Source of the DNA: Deltaproteobacteria bacterium
GTDB lineage: Bacteria; Desulfobacterota; Desulfobulbia; Desulfobulbales; SURF-16
DNA length: 56,791 nt
NCBI GenBank assembly: GCA_029933005.1
Contig: JAOZOY010000010.1
Coordinates: 1 to 56,791, forward strand
Reading direction: 5' to 3'
The stretch's first letter is position 1; every line of letters starts with the position of its first letter. This document shows positions 49,669-56,791 of the stretch, one piece after another. A program made the position numbers and the translations under genes. The notes below the pieces were generated by a model. The model made no database searches. It worked only from the letters and a program-made list of their open reading frames with translations, and was not told where the DNA came from.

Positions 49669-51279
49669 TTATTGAGGCAATTTTAAATGTTTCTGGTGGC
49701 ATTTATTCATTTTCCGCACGAAAGGACGTATTTTTTTTTCAAGATAAGAGCTGGAAATGCAGCGTGTTTGAGCATAAGTTTTTAAAAATAAATCAAGCCA
49801 CTCATGACTGATTTCACTTTCCATAATATCAACAGCAAAACGGGCTACATCTTTAAAGAACCAGCGATTTTCCTGTTTTTTTTGTTTGTGTGCTGAGTCA
49901 AGACCAATCCAGCAAAACGTTCCTTCCGCCTCGTTCACCATGATATTACCCCATTTTGTATCTCCGTGACTCAATCCAAAGTTATGCATTTTCCCCAGAC
50001 TCCGGGCGAGAGATTCAATTAACTGGTTTGCAGTCAACCAGGAAGTAAAATTATTACTGTTTCGGAAAATTGTCATTAAATCAGTCGATTCAGACAGAGC
50101 AACACAAAAGAAAAAGTTGCTACGCTTTAAAAAAAATCCCCCAGTTGAAATATATCCCACAGGCTCAGGAACAGGAATTCCCAAATTAAGTAATATGTGA
50201 GATATGCGCCATAGGTGCCGGGCTCTTTCTTCCTGAAATAGAAGTTTGATGTATTGAAGATTATTTTGAGGGAGAAAATGTTTGCCGAAAAGGGATGGAT
50301 AGCCTGCTTTACTAAATATTTTTGCGGTTATTATTTTATCCTGTTTAATTAATGTTCCATTATCGCTAAACCAGGCGTCAGGACTAGTTGCTGTTAGCGG
50401 AATCTGACTGATTATGCTGCCATGATAGCATTCTCCAGAAAAATGCTTGCCCTTAATTTTTTTTGTATTTTCAGCGCGTTGATGTCTGTCGCGGCGACTC
50501 AGTATAAAGGTGAGTCGGTGATGCCTCCTGCGAAAAAAATCTTTGATAAATTCGCGTTGCTTCTGTTTTGATAAATTTCTGTCTGCGGAAAGGTAGGCTT
50601 GAAGAAGGCGTAATAGATCGGATTTTGTTAGAAGATGATCTGGAATAATTGAAAATTGGATGAGATTTTTTCTTATTAATGAGAGTGGAGGTCGTTTAAA
50701 ATGTTTATTTCTTTCATTATCTATAAAAGAAAAATTGAATCCCTCACCGGTTTTTGCAACAAGTAAGTTATTTGGGCGAAGATCTCCATGAATCAGCCCA
50801 TTTTGGTGTAAAAGGCTGATGGCTTTTCCGGCTTGCTGTAAAAGATGACGTTTCTCGAGGATTTTTTCAGGAGTGAGAGGAGGAGAGTATTTTTTCAGGA
50901 GAAAAGTATAACATCCTTGACCTTCCTCAGCTGTAGAAATGATAAATTCATTTAATCTCCCCTTTCCCCAGCAGAGAGTTTTCGGAGTGGAAAGGCCAGC
51001 CGCAGCAAGGTTTTCTGTTTGTTTGCGTGCCCGTTGACAACGGCTGCCTCTGAAAAATGCTTTGATTCCCTCATATCTGTTTCTTGGGAAAAATTCTTTA
51101 TAATAGACTGGAGATGGAGCTTCTTTTGCGGCGACAAGTGTGCTGGTGGAACAGGGAATCCATTTCCATCCTGCGGGTAAACATCCCTGCAGAAGTTGTG
51201 AGGCATCTTTTTTATAGATTTCCGCATTTTTCCCGGAGATTGAAATAAGGGAGTCTGGTTTTTTTTCTTTAAGGCTCAT
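49669..51279 (-). CDS. Tandem LPS-kinase-like fusion protein
   Basis: 536 residues made of two kinase-like halves. Half 1: K61 in YYKEFFPRNRYEG, catalytic loop HGDLRPNN at 164-171, metal Asp D187 in FSFIDNERN. Half 2: AKIFSKAGYPSLFGKHF as the N-lobe, HGDTKWGN at 438-445, and D461 in CWIGLDSAHK. Both catalytic loops look complete, so this may be a bifunctional kinase of the Kdo/heptose kinase clan. It follows kdsB by about 110 bp on the same strand, next to waaA and lptC, so phosphorylation of Kdo or heptose in the inner core is likely. The gene is A/T-rich and uses Lys and Phe codons heavily. Confidence 0.72.
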   Translation of the reverse strand: MSLKEKKPDSLISISGKNAEIYKKDASQLLQGCLPAGWKWIPCSTSTLVAAKEAPSPVYYKEFFPRNRYEGIKAFFRGSRCQRARKQTENLAAAGLSTPKTLCWGKGRLNEFIISTAEEGQGCYTFLLKKYSPPLTPEKILEKRHLLQQAGKAISLLHQNGLIHGDLRPNNLLVAKTGEGFNFSFIDNERNKHFKRPPLSLIRKNLIQFSIIPDHLLTKSDLLRLLQAYLSADRNLSKQKQREFIKDFFRRRHHRLTFILSRRDRHQRAENTKKIKGKHFSGECYHGSIISQIPLTATSPDAWFSDNGTLIKQDKIITAKIFSKAGYPSLFGKHFLPQNNLQYIKLLFQEERARHLWRISHILLNLGIPVPEPVGYISTGGFFLKRSNFFFCVALSESTDLMTIFRNSNNFTSWLTANQLIESLARSLGKMHNFGLSHGDTKWGNIMVNEAEGTFCWIGLDSAHKQKKQENRWFFKDVARFAVDIMESEISHEWLDLFLKTYAQTRCISSSYLEKKIRPFVRKMNKCHQKHLKLPQ

Positions 51280-51389
51280 GCAAAAAAAGTAACGTTAGTA
51301 TGGGCTTTATGCAATTTTGCGGCACTGTCATTTTTGTTGAAATAATGGGACATGTCAGGGGCGATATCTTTTCTGTGATCGTTTCTTTA

Positions 51390-52136
51390 TCAGGTCTTCT
51401 GATCACGCAGGATTTGTTCGACAATGGCGATATCCTCGGGCCGGTCAACACCAAAACCTTTGTGGTCGGTAAGAACAACCTGGATAGCAAAATTGTTTTC
51501 AAGCAGCCGGAGCTGTTCGAGTTTTTCTTTTTTTTCCAGGACGCCTTTATCCAGCGCAACAAATTGTTCCAAGATGGTCATTCGGAAAGCATAAAGGCCA
51601 ATATGACCGTAATAGCATTCATTTTTCCCGTCACGAGGATATGGAATTAATGATCTGGAAAAATAAAGAGCCCTGGAGTCCCTGGTCAGCACGACTTTGA
51701 CCTGATCCGGATTTCGGGCCGTATCCCCATCTATTTTGTGGGCCAGAGTGGCTACATGAACTTCACTATTCCTAAACGGCTCAACCAGTTCAGACAACAT
51801 CGCGGGTTCCAGGGCCGGTTCATCTCCCTGGATATTCACCACGACTCCATCGGCCGGGATTTCGAGAATGCGGGCCGCTTCCAGGACGCGTTCCGTGCCG
51901 CAGGTATGCTCACTGCCGGTCATGAGGACGGGAATGTTCAGATCTTGGGCGGCGTTGAATATACGCTTATCGTCGGTTGCCAGTACTACTTTTTCCAGAT
52001 GGGGACATTGGCAGGCCCTGGTATAGACATGCCAGATCATAGGTTTCCCGAGGATGTCGGCCAAGGGTTTGCCTTCAAATCTGGAAGAGGCATAACGGGT
52101 GGGGATGATCCCATAGCATTTGGGCAGATCGTTCAT
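51390..52136 (-). CDS. kdsB: 3-deoxy-manno-octulosonate cytidylyltransferase
   Basis: 248 residues, the standard KdsB length. YGIIPTRYASSRFEGKPLADILGKPMIWHVY carries the CTP loop with the PARxxSxRxPxKPL-like pattern. LATDDKRI, NIQGDEPALEP (metal Asp) and HIGLYAFR complete the signature. It forms CMP-Kdo for waaA, which is encoded just upstream on the same strand. The 177-bp gap between them holds an imperfect hairpin (near 52254-52292) but no gene. Confidence 0.96.
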   Translation of the reverse strand: MNDLPKCYGIIPTRYASSRFEGKPLADILGKPMIWHVYTRACQCPHLEKVVLATDDKRIFNAAQDLNIPVLMTGSEHTCGTERVLEAARILEIPADGVVVNIQGDEPALEPAMLSELVEPFRNSEVHVATLAHKIDGDTARNPDQVKVVLTRDSRALYFSRSLIPYPRDGKNECYYGHIGLYAFRMTILEQFVALDKGVLEKKEKLEQLRLLENNFAIQVVLTDHKGFGVDRPEDIAIVEQILRDQKT

Positions 52137-52313
52137 GGATTTTGGATGTTAGGCGCTTAACGCCGCTATATAAACAATTTTTTGTCTATGTTAATAAATA
52201 TTTTGCAATATCAACTGATTACAGGCTGTTCTTCGCGCGATTTCTGATTTTGGAATGCGGATTTCGGTTTTGTTAGAGCATTCCGAAATCTGATATCCCA
52301 AATCCACAATGAT

Positions 52314-53591
52314 TTATTTTTGCAGAAAATTGATGATTACTTTACAGGCCTGCCCAGTGCCACCCTGCCGGTTGCGGACATAATCAATCACCGCAGCCTT
52401 TGTCTGTTCGCGCTGAAGAGGCAGGCTCAATTTTTTCAACAAGACTTTTGAGAGTTCCTGCCAGTTGTTAACCTGGAATACAAGTTTTTGGTCAATAATT
52501 TCACGGCCGACCCAGAAAAAGTTAGACCAGTATGGGCCGATAACCGGTTTCAGCCCGCAAGTCAGGGGTTCCAGGAAATTCTGGCCTCCCACCGGCGCCA
52601 GGCTGCCACCAACAAAGGCGGCCTGGGCAAGTTCATAGGCCGGCGTTAACTCACCCATGGTATCCCAGAGAACAACGGTGCCGCTGCTGACCTGGCCGTT
52701 AATCTCGGAGCGTAGCAGCCAGGGTAGGTTCAGATCACCAAGGATTTTCCGCCAATGGTTCCGCCTGTGCATGTGCCTGGGAAAGAGACCGATGATCAAA
52801 CGGGGCTCTTTCGCCATCATGTCGCTAATCAGTCGGGCAATGTCCTTTTCTTCTTCCTGCCTCACAGAACCAAGTACCAGCAGACGTTCCTCCGGGCCGA
52901 TCATGGAAGTGAGGGGATTGACCCGGCCGGCGGTCAGGCTTTTTTCGTTCACCCTGTCAAATTTGATATTCGGCATGGTCTCAACAACATCGTTGCCGAA
53001 AAGTACGCTAAAGCGTGATGCATCAGTTTCTGAGATAGCCAGAACCCTGTCCGGCCGCAGATCGCGCCACAAAGAAGGCCAGATCCGGTAATGTTTCAGG
53101 CTCTTTTGGTTGATCCGGCCGTTGACTACCAGCATCTTGACACCTTGTTTTTTACAGGCGGCCATTAAGCCCGGCCAGAGCTCGCTTTCCAGCATCAGCA
53201 AGACCTTGGGCCGGATATCAGTAAGGGCATGCCGCATGATTTTTGGTTGATCGAAGGGGAAGTAAGCGGTTTCAACTATTACATCGATATTTTCCCGTTT
53301 TGCCCAGCGTCGGGCCTTTTTCAGCACATTCATGCCTTGGCTGGTATTGCTGGTTATAAGTATCCGTACTGGTTCGGGCGGATGTAAATGTTTAAGCAGC
53401 TCCCAAGCCAGCAGGGACTCTCCCACCGAGGCTGCCTGAATCCAGAGATCGGCCTTTGGCGGTTCGACCCGGAGGATGCGTTGCTCAAAGCCCTCTTTCA
53501 ACCGACGGTTGCGGTAGAGCAGGGGAATGGCCAGGCTCCAGCCCAGGGCATAGAACGTAAAGGCAATTTTTCTGGAAAGGGAATCGGTCAT
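52314..53591 (-). CDS. waaA: Kdo transferase
   Basis: 425 residues from ATG 53591 (in-frame ATG 53699 is rejected because the WaaA length and membrane helix begin here). An N-terminal membrane segment (about 8-25) is followed by GT30 features: AASVGESLLAWELLKHL, VETAYFPFDQP, ESELWPGLMAACKKQGVKMLVVNGRI, VLAISETDASRF, LVLGSVRQEEE, GLFPRHMHRR and AFVGGSLAPVGGQNFLEP. It adds Kdo to lipid A precursor from CMP-Kdo. Head of the minus-strand operon waaA-kdsB-kinase. Confidence 0.96.
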   Translation of the reverse strand: MTDSLSRKIAFTFYALGWSLAIPLLYRNRRLKEGFEQRILRVEPPKADLWIQAASVGESLLAWELLKHLHPPEPVRILITSNTSQGMNVLKKARRWAKRENIDVIVETAYFPFDQPKIMRHALTDIRPKVLLMLESELWPGLMAACKKQGVKMLVVNGRINQKSLKHYRIWPSLWRDLRPDRVLAISETDASRFSVLFGNDVVETMPNIKFDRVNEKSLTAGRVNPLTSMIGPEERLLVLGSVRQEEEKDIARLISDMMAKEPRLIIGLFPRHMHRRNHWRKILGDLNLPWLLRSEINGQVSSGTVVLWDTMGELTPAYELAQAAFVGGSLAPVGGQNFLEPLTCGLKPVIGPYWSNFFWVGREIIDQKLVFQVNNWQELSKVLLKKLSLPLQREQTKAAVIDYVRNRQGGTGQACKVIINFLQK

Positions 53592-53673
53592 AGGGTAAAC
53601 ATCCTTGCGGACAGCGCAATCTTTCTTTATATTATGGATGTTCATTAAGATCAAGTCTGAAATAGGAGGAATA

Positions 53674-54249
53674 ATGAAGAAGTCATTGTCCGCAAACACT
53701 TGTGTTTATCCGACCCCGGTCTGGGTTGTCGGCACTTACGGGAAAGATGATCAGCCAAATGTGATGACAGCGGCCTGGGGCGGTGTCTGTTGTTCCAAAC
53801 CGCCCTGCGTTGCCGTCTCCCTGAGGGAGGCGACTTTAAGTCATGGCAATATTATAAGGAGCAAGGCTTTTACCATTAATATTGGTACCGAGAAGTTTGC
53901 CACGGAGGTGGATTATTTTGGTATCTCAACCGGCCATAATGTGGATAAATTCGCGGCCACCGGATTGACTCCGGAAAGTAGTACCTGTGTGAATGCTCCT
54001 TTTATTGCTGAGTTTCCCCTGGTGCTCGAATGCAGGCTCATGAAAATTGTTGAAATCGGTCTCCATACTCAATTCATCGGCGAAATTATCGATGTTAAAG
54101 CAGAGGAGTCGATCCTGGGTGAAAAGGATATGGTGGATATCGACCAGTTGAAACCCCTGGTTTTTTCGCCGATGATTCGTAAATATCATGGAATTGGCCC
54201 TTTGGTGGGCGATGCTTTTAGTATGGGTAAGTCGATCCGGAAAAAATAA
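53674..54249 (+). CDS. Flavin reductase family (FMN-binding) protein
   Basis: 191 residues from ATG 53674 with a strong AGGAGG 6-7 bases upstream; an upstream ATG at 53605 is ignored. Flavin reductase-like domain: VYPTPVWVVGTYGKDDQPNVMTAAWGGVCCSKPPCVAVSLR, TINIGTEKFATEVDYFGISTGHNVDKFA, HTQFIGEIIDV. Such proteins bind FMN and often transfer electrons to or from ferredoxin or nitroreductase partners. Its stop overlaps by one base (TAATG) the start of a truncated ferredoxin-like gene, which was probably its partner. Confidence 0.85.
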   Translation: MKKSLSANTCVYPTPVWVVGTYGKDDQPNVMTAAWGGVCCSKPPCVAVSLREATLSHGNIIRSKAFTINIGTEKFATEVDYFGISTGHNVDKFAATGLTPESSTCVNAPFIAEFPLVLECRLMKIVEIGLHTQFIGEIIDVKAEESILGEKDMVDIDQLKPLVFSPMIRKYHGIGPLVGDAFSMGKSIRKK

Positions 54250-54353
54250 TGAAACCACCGGTCACAACACGAATTGACGCGGAGCAATGTAGCGGTTGCG
54301 GTTTAGTAACCGTTCACCAGACCACTAATTTACAGGAGTCACAGTCCTTGTAA
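54249..54353 (+). pseudogene. Truncated ferredoxin-domain gene
   Basis: Coupled to the flavin reductase (TAATG). It reads MKPPVTTRIDAEQCSGCGL, the opening of a 4Fe-4S ferredoxin or ferredoxin-nitroreductase, and then breaks exactly where family D sequence GTAACCGTTCACCAG begins (54306); a stop follows at 54351. Just past the repeat (54364 onward) one frame can be read PADT, which would fit the Cys-Pro-Ala-Asp-Thr segment of such ferredoxins, so the coding remainder may continue briefly before decaying. The full protein is lost. Confidence 0.5.
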
Positions 54354-54364
54354 CTGTTTACCAG
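54306..54364. mobile_element. Family D ends in direct orientation (D4)
   Basis: Two family D left ends in the same orientation, GTAACCGTTCACCAG (54306-54320) and GTAACTGTTTACCAG (54350-54364), 44 bases apart. This is not a normal inverted-end copy, so it is probably a rearranged or doubly inserted element. Confidence 0.55.
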
Positions 54365-54386
54365 CGGATACTGCTATCCCGTCCCA

Positions 54387-54413
54387 GTGTTACAATTTTT
54401 TTTTTCGTATGAT
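54387..54413. promoter_or_regulatory. Candidate NikR operator
   Basis: GTGTTAC (54387-54393), 13 bases, then GTATGAT (54407-54413). The reported deltaproteobacterial NikR site is GTGTTAC-N13/14-GTAACAC; the left half is exact and the right half matches 4 of 7. It lies a few bases before a TTGACA box and upstream of nickel transport genes. Confidence 0.35.
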
Positions 54414-54418
54414 TTTCT

Positions 54419-54447
54419 TTGACATGTTTGAGTAGGCATGGTATTCA
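54419..54447 (+). promoter_or_regulatory. Candidate sigma-70 promoter of nik/cbi operon
   Basis: TTGACA (54419-54424), 17-base spacer, TATTCA (54442-54447). The -35 is perfect and the -10 is weak. It lies about 195 bases before nikL. Between them is a small plus-strand frame from ATG 54499 or 54511 to 54636 with no recognisable product. Confidence 0.4.
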
Positions 54448-54642
54448 AAATTCTGCAATCGTGTTATTGTGTTATCGTTTAAAGGTGGACCGTAGACCAT
54501 GGGGGAAGGAATGAAGAGTACCAGGGTATGGACAATTTGTGAGATGGGCGTTATGGCAGGCCTGGCCTTGGCAGGCGGAACAGAGGCTTGTTTTCTGGAG
54601 TTGATTCCAAGTACGAATATTGTCACGGCTGGTTGATATGAA

Positions 54643-55287
54643 ATGAAAAGATATGCTTTGGTTTTTCTGTTCGGTCTTCCGGCGCTGCTGCTGTCCCTGA
54701 ATTTTTCACTCCCGGCAAACGCTCATAATTTGAAACTGTTTGGCAGCGTCGAAGGCAGGACCATCAGCGGCTATGCCTATTACAGCGGGGGCGGTCGACC
54801 TGTCGGAGTAACAGTTTTCCTGCTGGGGCCGGCTGGTGAACATCTTGGAGAGGTCGTTACCAGCGACAAGGGTGAATTCGAGATTGAGGCCCCCTTTAAG
54901 GCGGATCTCCTTCTTACTTTGAACACCGGTGACGGTCACACGGCCAGCTGGCAGTTGACGGCCGGAGAATTCCCGGATGATCTGGCGCGGCTGAAGGCGC
55001 CGGCTGTTGCTTCTCCTCGAACCGGAAACGAAGAAGAGCCTTCGGGTCGGACTAAAGATTGCCTTTTTCCCGAAAGAGGCTTCTCTCCTGTTGAGTTGCA
55101 AAAACTGGTTACCGTCGCGGTCAGCGGCGCCATAAAGCCCCTGCAGCAACAGATCAATCTTTACCGGAGCCAGCTGGATGATTATGAAAATAAGATTCGT
55201 ATTCACGATATCTTGGGTGGAATTGGCTATATCCTGGGGATGGCAGGGCTTTTTATAATTATTAAAGGCAGGAAATCGGCTGATTAG
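54643..55287 (+). CDS. NikL/CbiL-like periplasmic component of ECF nickel/cobalt transporter
   Basis: 214 residues. Signal peptide (about 1-28, cleavage after NAHA-like PANAH), then an Ig-like carboxypeptidase-regulatory domain starting AHNLKLFGSVEGRTISGYAYYSGGGRP, an acidic/basic linker, and a C-terminal membrane helix (about 188-207) followed by KGRKSAD. This is the NikL layout found with NikM/NikQ in deltaproteobacteria; NikL helps the M-subunit load nickel outside the cell. cbiM follows after 39 bases. Confidence 0.82.
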   Translation: MKRYALVFLFGLPALLLSLNFSLPANAHNLKLFGSVEGRTISGYAYYSGGGRPVGVTVFLLGPAGEHLGEVVTSDKGEFEIEAPFKADLLLTLNTGDGHTASWQLTAGEFPDDLARLKAPAVASPRTGNEEEPSGRTKDCLFPERGFSPVELQKLVTVAVSGAIKPLQQQINLYRSQLDDYENKIRIHDILGGIGYILGMAGLFIIIKGRKSAD

Positions 55288-55326
55288 CTTAGACCAACCG
55301 GACAACAAGACCAACAGGACCATTCA

Positions 55327-55965
55327 ATGCATATTGCTGACGGCATTCTGACCATGCCGGTGATGGCGGCCACCACGACATTTGCGGTTTCCGGTGTCGC
55401 TTTTGGATTATACAGGATGGATATTGACGATATCCCCCGGGTTGGTGTCATGTCGGCCGCTTTTTTTGTGGCCTCTCTGATCCATGTCAACATCGGTCTA
55501 TCCAGCACTCATCTCCTGCTCACTGGAGTGATCGGGATGATGCTGGGTTGGTCTGCTTTTCCAGCCCTTGCCATGGCTCTGTTTCTGCAAAGTGTTTTTT
55601 TTGGTTTCGGTGGTCTCACCGCCCTTGGTGCCAATATTATTAATAACGCGCTTCCCGCGGTCCTCTGTTTTTATCTTTTCAGACTGATTATCAGGGGGCG
55701 GAATAGGAAAAGTTTATTTCCGGCCGGCTTTTTTATTGGTGTGGCGGGTGTCGTTTTGAGCTGTTTTTTTCTGGCGGGGACCCTTTATCTCTGCAATGAG
55801 TATTTTTTGAAGACAATTGTCGCCATCATGATCGCCCATCTTCCGATTGTCCTGATTGAAGGTTTTGTGGCCGGCGCGGTGGTCTCCTTTCTGCACAAGG
55901 TGCGGCCTGATCTGCTTGGCCCTGTCGGTCAGCAATGTTCTTCAATTTCTCCGCATTCCAGTTGA
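55327..55965 (+). CDS. cbiM: Nickel/cobalt ECF transporter substrate-binding subunit (CbiM/NikM)
   Basis: 212 residues with about six membrane spans. The N-terminus MHIADGIL carries the metal-binding His2 of CbiM/NikM, and IGLSSTHLLLTGVIGMMLGWSAFPALAMAL is the conserved core (His in SSTHLL). Presence of a NikL-type partner and a NikR-like site favours nickel over cobalt, but sequence alone does not decide. cbiQ starts 4 bases after the stop. Confidence 0.9.
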   Translation: MHIADGILTMPVMAATTTFAVSGVAFGLYRMDIDDIPRVGVMSAAFFVASLIHVNIGLSSTHLLLTGVIGMMLGWSAFPALAMALFLQSVFFGFGGLTALGANIINNALPAVLCFYLFRLIIRGRNRKSLFPAGFFIGVAGVVLSCFFLAGTLYLCNEYFLKTIVAIMIAHLPIVLIEGFVAGAVVSFLHKVRPDLLGPVGQQCSSISPHSS

Positions 55966-55969
55966 CTCC

Positions 55970-56722
55970 ATGCTTGTTTTTCAAGACAGTCAAATTTCTT
56001 CTCCCGTAAAAAGGCTTGATCCGCGCTGCCGTATTCTGGTCGCCTTTGCCTTTGCCGTCATTCTGGCCGTCAGCACAAAGAATGCTGTTCTTGCCGTGGG
56101 TGCGATTCTCGTTCTGCCGCTGCCCGCTTTTGCCCGCTTGTTTCCAGGGCGGATTTTGAAACGGCTGGCGGAACTTAATTTTTTTATGCTTTTTGTTCTT
56201 CTTTTTCTGCCCCTCTCTGTTCCGGGAACCCCGGTTGTCGAAGTTGGCTCATGGACGTGGAGCAGAACTGGTCTGATCATGGCGCTTGTTATTACGGCCA
56301 AGGCCAACCTTATTATGATCGCAGTCGCCTCTCTGGTCGGGACCATGGAGCCGGGAACACTCGGTCATGGACTGCGCTGTCTGGGGATGCCAGAAAAATT
56401 GACTCGGATTCTTTTTTTTATGGTTCGTTATATCGAGGTCATTTTCCAGGAGTACCGACGGCTGCGTTTCGCCATGCTGCTGCGAGGTTTTCAGGCTCGC
56501 TGCAATCGTCACACTTTGCTGACCTTTGGGTATCTTATTGGTATGCTGCTTGTGCGCAGCCTGGATCGGGCCGATAACGTGGCCTGCGCTATGAAATGCC
56601 GGGGGTTTTCCGGCCGTTTTTACAGTCATGTGCCTTTCCGTTTTAACCGCTATGATGTTTTTTTTTCCGGCCTGGGCCTGGTTGGGATTTTATTGCTTGT
56701 TTTTCTCGAGGTTGGCGCTTAG
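55970..56722 (+). CDS. cbiQ: ECF transporter transmembrane subunit (CbiQ/NikQ)
   Basis: 250 residues from ATG 55970; the open frame reaching back to 55856 overlaps cbiM. Membrane protein with the coupling helix ERRLRFAMLLRGF-type segment (EYRRLRFAMLLRGFQAR) and a second ACAMKCRGF motif, both needed to contact the ATPase. The ATPase gene (cbiO/nikO) should follow beyond the window end; 56723-56791 contain no start of it. Confidence 0.9.
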   Translation: MLVFQDSQISSPVKRLDPRCRILVAFAFAVILAVSTKNAVLAVGAILVLPLPAFARLFPGRILKRLAELNFFMLFVLLFLPLSVPGTPVVEVGSWTWSRTGLIMALVITAKANLIMIAVASLVGTMEPGTLGHGLRCLGMPEKLTRILFFMVRYIEVIFQEYRRLRFAMLLRGFQARCNRHTLLTFGYLIGMLLVRSLDRADNVACAMKCRGFSGRFYSHVPFRFNRYDVFFSGLGLVGILLLVFLEVGA

Positions 56723-56791
56723 TACCTTCACATAAATAATAACTCAACTTTCCGGGTTAATGTATTGTATGGATTTAATGATGTTTTTTCG

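Noticed and set aside
54499-54636. Small plus-strand ORF before nikL
   Set aside because: Good purine-rich start context but no recognised product or conserved motif; could be a decayed gene end.

Overview
The window reads as chromosomal DNA of a Gram-negative bacterium with a lipopolysaccharide outer membrane. It is most likely a sulfate-reducer-type deltaproteobacterium (Desulfobacterota, perhaps Desulfobulbales). That placement is inference from gene content (tol genes, trpBA, WaaP-type LPS kinases, RpoN-type promoter, NikR-like site); no rRNA or other taxonomic marker is present. Almost everything concerns the cell envelope.

Layout. 1-3.9 kb: tolA-like, tolB and ybgF/cpoB without pal. 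3.9-5.9 kb: trpB-trpA. 6.0-7.1 kb: a TIM-barrel isomerase/endonuclease-fold protein coupled to a 56-residue Trm112-type protein. 7.3-19.8 kb: LPS core genes (two WaaP-like kinases, WaaG, a GT4, WaaF, a GT9-like protein, a B12-type radical SAM enzyme, MsbA and an ArnT-like GT39). 19.9-20.9 kb: a metallophosphoesterase. 20.9-39.4 kb: a sphingolipid locus. 39.4-47.7 kb: a nonulosonate-like surface sugar module (SurfCarb protein, Gfo/Idh dehydrogenase, NeuB-cupin fusion, HAD phosphatase, NeuA), a phosphotransferase and a GT4. 47.9-53.6 kb, minus strand: waaA, kdsB, a tandem-kinase fusion, lptC and lptB. 53.7-56.7 kb: a flavin reductase, a broken ferredoxin gene and a nickel/cobalt ECF transporter (NikL, CbiM, CbiQ).

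The most interesting system is the sphingolipid locus. It holds all five parts known for bacterial ceramide synthesis in Caulobacter: serine palmitoyltransferase, a dedicated ACP, an acyl-AMP/ACP ligase, a CerR-like reductase and a bCerS-type N-acyltransferase. Beside them lies a head-group module (CDP-alcohol phosphotransferase, DAGK-type lipid kinase, Tam41-like nucleotidyltransferase, two further nucleotidyltransferases), an MsbA-like exporter and an LptF/LptG pair. A decayed lptB 3' end (34797-34858) suggests that a second Lpt-type ATPase once sat inside this locus. A sigma-54-type promoter with two upstream dyads precedes the acyl-ligase gene.

The second theme is a burst of small non-autonomous mobile elements. 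One family (A, about 155-177 bp) has GTAA...TTAC termini; five complete copies each carry a perfect 8-bp target duplication, as expected for IS66-type transposition. A related short family (D) has nested into one A copy with its own 8-bp duplication. The elements sit at gene ends, supply the stop codons of spt and neuA, and are probably linked to the break in a ferredoxin gene. Other palindromic families (B, C, E, F) fill most remaining gaps. No tRNA, rRNA, CRISPR array or transposase gene was seen.
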